Shown: one piece after another, positions 61,135 to 64,000 of the stretch
How positions within the stretch are numbered: the first letter of the stretch is position 1
Layout of the letters: each line of letters begins with the position of its first letter
Origin: Pacificispira spongiicola
Lineage (GTDB): Bacteria > Pseudomonadota > Alphaproteobacteria > UBA8366 > Aestuariispiraceae
DNA length: 64,000 nucleotides
Direction: 5' to 3'
Assembly (NCBI RefSeq): GCF_012926505.1
Contig: NZ_JABBNT010000001.1
Coordinates: forward strand, 744,001 to 808,000
Notes under the pieces: generated by a model
What the model was told of the DNA's origin: nothing
What the model saw: only the letters and a program-made list of their open reading frames with translations
The model's database searches: none
Program-made: the position numbers and the translations under genes

Positions 61135-63818
61135 CGGAACGGCCCCCGGAAACGGGGAAAGACAGACCGGCACCCCAGACAATCAACGCAGGGCGGCGCG
61201 TCCAGCGCGCGGCCCCTGCGGCGGGACTGCCTCGATCCATCGGTCTGTCGCTTGCCATTTTGTATTGGGAGGAAGCGGAACGACGCTTCTGGCCCGTCCT
61301 CGCCTTCGCACTTTTCTGCATCGCCATCGCCGCCACAGGGTTCCTGCCGGATCTGAATCCGTGGATTCACACCGGCATTCTATTGATCGCGGGGATTGCC
61401 TTTTCGGGTTTGGTCTTCCGGGGTTTCCGACACTTCACACCGCCGACAGCGGCCCAGGCCAGACGCCGCCTTGAACGGGTCAACGGCCTGGAACACCGTC
61501 CACTGGAAACCTTGTCGGACAACCCCAGTTCCGGCGACCCGATTCAAGTCGCGTTGTGGCGGGAACATCGCCGCCGTCTGGCCGCACGGCTGGCCGCCCT
61601 GGATATCGGAACACCCGCGCCGCAGCTTGCCCGGCGCGATCCTTTCGCCCTGCGCATGGCCGCAGGGTTTCTGGCCGTGATTGCCCTGGCGGCCGCCGGA
61701 AACAATACCGGTCCGCGATTGGTGGAAGCGCTGACGCCGCAATTCGGCACCGCCCAGACCGCGATGGCCGCATCGGTCGATGCGTGGCTGGCCCCGCCGG
61801 ACTATACCGGCCTGCCCCCGCAATTCATCGCCCGTAGCGAAGCATCCGAGGACACCACGACGACGGAAACAATGTCAGCAGATACAACGGATGCCGCGCC
61901 GATCGGGCCGCAGGATTATGCCACGCCGACCGGATCGCGGCTGGTCGCGCAAGTGTCCGGCATCGGCGACGCCGTGGTCGATCTGGTCACACCGTCGGGC
62001 CGGTTCATGCTGGCGCCCTTCGCCAATGACGCGGTCGCCATCGACCATGCCCTGGATACCAGCGGGCCTGTTTCGATCCAGGCGGATGGCGAAACCCTGG
62101 CGTCCTGGTCGATCCTGGTCACGCCGGACAATCCGCCGGAAGTCAGCTTGCCCGAACCGCCCGTGCCCAGCCTGCAACGCGCGTTGACCGTGATCCATAC
62201 GGTATCGGACGATTACGGCATCGCCTCTCTGTCACTGAAAATCGAACGCGCCGATCGTCCGGCCGGCAGCGCCAAGGCTTCCCCTTACGATCAAGACGAC
62301 GCGGTTCTATCGACGCCGCTGCCGGTTCCGGACCCATCCAAATACGGCAAGGTTCGGCGCGTCTATCGCGACTATACGGCCCATCCATGGGCGGGGGGCG
62401 AGGTGCGTCTAACCCTGGTGGCCAAAGATGCTCTTGGGCAGGAAGGTCGATCCGAACCTGTGGTCATCACCCTGCCGGGACGGTTCTTCGCCCATCCGGT
62501 CGCCCAGGCGATCATCGACCAACGCCGCGAACTGGCCTGGGATCCGGCCCGGAATTTCGTGTCCGTTGCCGAAATCCTGGAAGAGATCGCCTGGCATCAC
62601 GCGGATTACGACAACGATGTCACCGTGTTCCTGGCGCTGCGGGAGGCGGTCAACCGCCTGATCCCGAAACGCCATCGCGGCCGGGAATTCGCGCCGCCGA
62701 CGCGCGAGACCGTCGATACGGTGGTGGACCTGTTGTGGAAGACGGCGCTGCATCTGGAAGACGGCGGCGTTTCCCTGGCGCTCGCCCGACTGCGCGCCGC
62801 GGAACAGGCCCTGATGGAAGCCATGGCGCGCGGCGCGGAGATGGAAGAACTGGAGCGCCTGATGGACGAGCTTCAGACCGCCATGCAGGACTATATCGAC
62901 GCCATGACGGACCAGTTGCAGGACCGTATGGCCGACGGCGAGCAAATTCCCGAACTGAATCCCGACGCCAATATCATGACCGGCCAGGACCTGAACGACA
63001 TGATGGAGCAACTGCGGGAGATGATGCGCAACGGCATGACCGAAAGCGCGGCCCAGATGCTGGAGCAGTTGCGCCGGATGATGGAAAACATGCAGGCGGG
63101 CGTCCAGCGCCAGATGTCGCCGCAGGGCAAGGAAGCCCGCGATATGATGGACCGCATGCGCGATATCATGGAAGGCCAGCGGGAACTGATGGACCGCACC
63201 CATAAGCGGTCCCAGGCCGGGCGCGACGGTCAGGGAGACCCGAACCGGAACGGCGACGGTCAACCCGGCGACAAAGGCCAGCAGGGCCAGATGCAGCAGG
63301 GCCAGAACGGTAAGGCGGGTAATGGCGAAAGCGACGCCGATTCCGTGCTGCAAAACGCGCTACGGCGGCAGTTGGGCGAAATCATGCGCCGTTACGGCGA
63401 GATGATGGGCGATATCCCGGAACCCTTCGGACGGGCCGACGAGGGTATGGCGGAATCCGGCGAGCGCTTGAAAGGCGGCGATCCGGGCCACGCACTCGAC
63501 GCACAGGGTAAAGCCATGGATGCATTGCAGGATGCTGCACAAGCCGCCCAGCAAGCCTTCATGGAACGGTTCGAAAACCAACTTGGCCTGGGCCAGACGA
63601 CGCCAGGACAAAGCGACCAGCGCAGCGTCGACCCGTTTGGGCGGCAGGCCAGCGAGAACCGGCAGGGCCCGATCCAGGGCGACGTCACCGTCCCGGACAA
63701 GGGCGGGCTGGAGCGCGCCCGCGAAATCCGCGACGAACTGCGTCGCCGCGCCGGCGATCGGGACCGCCCGAGCGAAGAACTGGACTATATCGACCGGTTG
63801 CTCGACCAGTTCCGATAA
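61131..63818 (+). CDS. TIGR02302 (DUF4175) family membrane protein
   Basis: An 895-residue protein with a short proline-rich cytoplasmic start, two or three N-terminal membrane helices (FALFCIAIAATGFL, ILLIAGIAFSGLVF, AGFLAVIALAAAG), a large extracytoplasmic beta-rich region (about 230-480), then a long helical, Met/Gln-rich region (about 560-750) and a hydrophilic Gly/Gln tail. This matches TIGR02302, found after lysA in alphaproteobacteria, function unknown. The helical region is probably coiled coil. Coupled to lysA by ATGA. Confidence 0.92.
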   Translation: MTERPPETGKDRPAPQTINAGRRVQRAAPAAGLPRSIGLSLAILYWEEAERRFWPVLAFALFCIAIAATGFLPDLNPWIHTGILLIAGIAFSGLVFRGFRHFTPPTAAQARRRLERVNGLEHRPLETLSDNPSSGDPIQVALWREHRRRLAARLAALDIGTPAPQLARRDPFALRMAAGFLAVIALAAAGNNTGPRLVEALTPQFGTAQTAMAASVDAWLAPPDYTGLPPQFIARSEASEDTTTTETMSADTTDAAPIGPQDYATPTGSRLVAQVSGIGDAVVDLVTPSGRFMLAPFANDAVAIDHALDTSGPVSIQADGETLASWSILVTPDNPPEVSLPEPPVPSLQRALTVIHTVSDDYGIASLSLKIERADRPAGSAKASPYDQDDAVLSTPLPVPDPSKYGKVRRVYRDYTAHPWAGGEVRLTLVAKDALGQEGRSEPVVITLPGRFFAHPVAQAIIDQRRELAWDPARNFVSVAEILEEIAWHHADYDNDVTVFLALREAVNRLIPKRHRGREFAPPTRETVDTVVDLLWKTALHLEDGGVSLALARLRAAEQALMEAMARGAEMEELERLMDELQTAMQDYIDAMTDQLQDRMADGEQIPELNPDANIMTGQDLNDMMEQLREMMRNGMTESAAQMLEQLRRMMENMQAGVQRQMSPQGKEARDMMDRMRDIMEGQRELMDRTHKRSQAGRDGQGDPNRNGDGQPGDKGQQGQMQQGQNGKAGNGESDADSVLQNALRRQLGEIMRRYGEMMGDIPEPFGRADEGMAESGERLKGGDPGHALDAQGKAMDALQDAAQAAQQAFMERFENQLGLGQTTPGQSDQRSVDPFGRQASENRQGPIQGDVTVPDKGGLERAREIRDELRRRAGDRDRPSEELDYIDRLLDQFR

Positions 63819-63918
63819 ATCGCCCCCATATATCGCTCTTGCCAGCGCCGGACCCTGGGCCTAACTCTGACGCCGGGTGCATTTCCCGCAACCGAAATGG
63901 AAAAGGAGACGCCGGACA

Positions 63919-64000
63919 ATGGCAATGCAGTATCTTCACACCATGGTCCGCGTGGCCGATCTGGATGCCAGCCTGGATTTCTACTGTAACAAGCTGGGCC
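63919..64000 (+). CDS. gloA: Lactoylglutathione lyase (glyoxalase I), 5' part only
   Basis: Only the first 27 codons are in the window: MAMQYLHTMVRVADLDASLDFY, then CNKLG. This is the first metal-ligand strand (YLHTMVRV with the ligand His) of glyoxalase I, which converts the methylglyoxal-glutathione adduct to lactoylglutathione. AAGGAG lies upstream. The gene continues beyond the window edge. Confidence 0.85.
   Translation, partial: MAMQYLHTMVRVADLDASLDFYCNKLG

Overview
The window is GC-rich chromosomal DNA of an alphaproteobacterium, most like the marine Rhodospirillales-type lineages. The main evidence is a circularly permuted two-piece tmRNA gene (about 4440-4770), an Irr-type iron box beside a dps gene, an adenosylcobalamin-dependent ribonucleotide reductase, and the alphaproteobacterial gene order tlpA / argH-lptM-lysA-TIGR02302. 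Almost everything is chromosomal housekeeping. I saw no transposase, phage gene, CRISPR array, tRNA or rRNA gene.

Layout. 80-4352: thioredoxin reductase, a pentapeptide-repeat protein, and the folate/thymidylate group thyA-tfoX-like-folA. 4440-4770: ssrA (tmRNA). 4791-9180: an MFS transporter, metZ with a rhodanese, a nicotinamidase and a DUF1203 protein. 9188-11130: a two-gene unit in which a KamB/NpmA-like 16S rRNA A1408 methyltransferase is translationally coupled to a fusion of DUF371 with RsmI (C1402 ribose methyltransferase). 11253-19850: one 2865-codon gene for a secreted FecR/RTX adhesin with tandem 108-residue repeats. 20220-25517: redox and stress genes (msrP, dps, yqgE, DsbD-like, peroxiredoxin). 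26421-29047: dapD-dapE and a membrane protein. 29037-35391: cupin, DUF2125, a chorismate mutase/HisC pair, metA, a copper chaperone pair and truA. 35399-41196: a catabolic locus with a GntR regulator divergent from a citryl-CoA-lyase-like enzyme, a PaaK-like CoA ligase and a TRAP transporter. 41213-48544: nrdJ, the ftsE-ftsX-ydcF-plsC operon, a zinc-ribbon membrane protein and a PagL-like lipid A deacylase. 48898-53802: rpmB and the queuosine operon (yqeY, yhhQ, queA, tgt, queG). 54100-64000: carA, threonine aldolase with a membrane-anchored hydrolase, tlpA, argH, lptM, lysA, a TIGR02302 protein and the start of gloA.

How the genes connect. Methionine synthesis is represented by metA and metZ, lysine/diaminopimelate by dapD, dapE and lysA, and dTMP/tetrahydrofolate by thyA and folA. 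Translation quality is a theme: tmRNA, the two decoding-centre rRNA methyltransferases, truA and the queuosine set. The strongest candidates for undescribed biology are the A1408-type methyltransferase/DUF371-RsmI unit and the citryl-CoA-lyase/acyl-CoA-ligase/TRAP locus. Starts were moved inward from the longest reading frame where a ribosome binding site or family length supported it. All functional calls rest on motif and family recognition by eye, not on searches.
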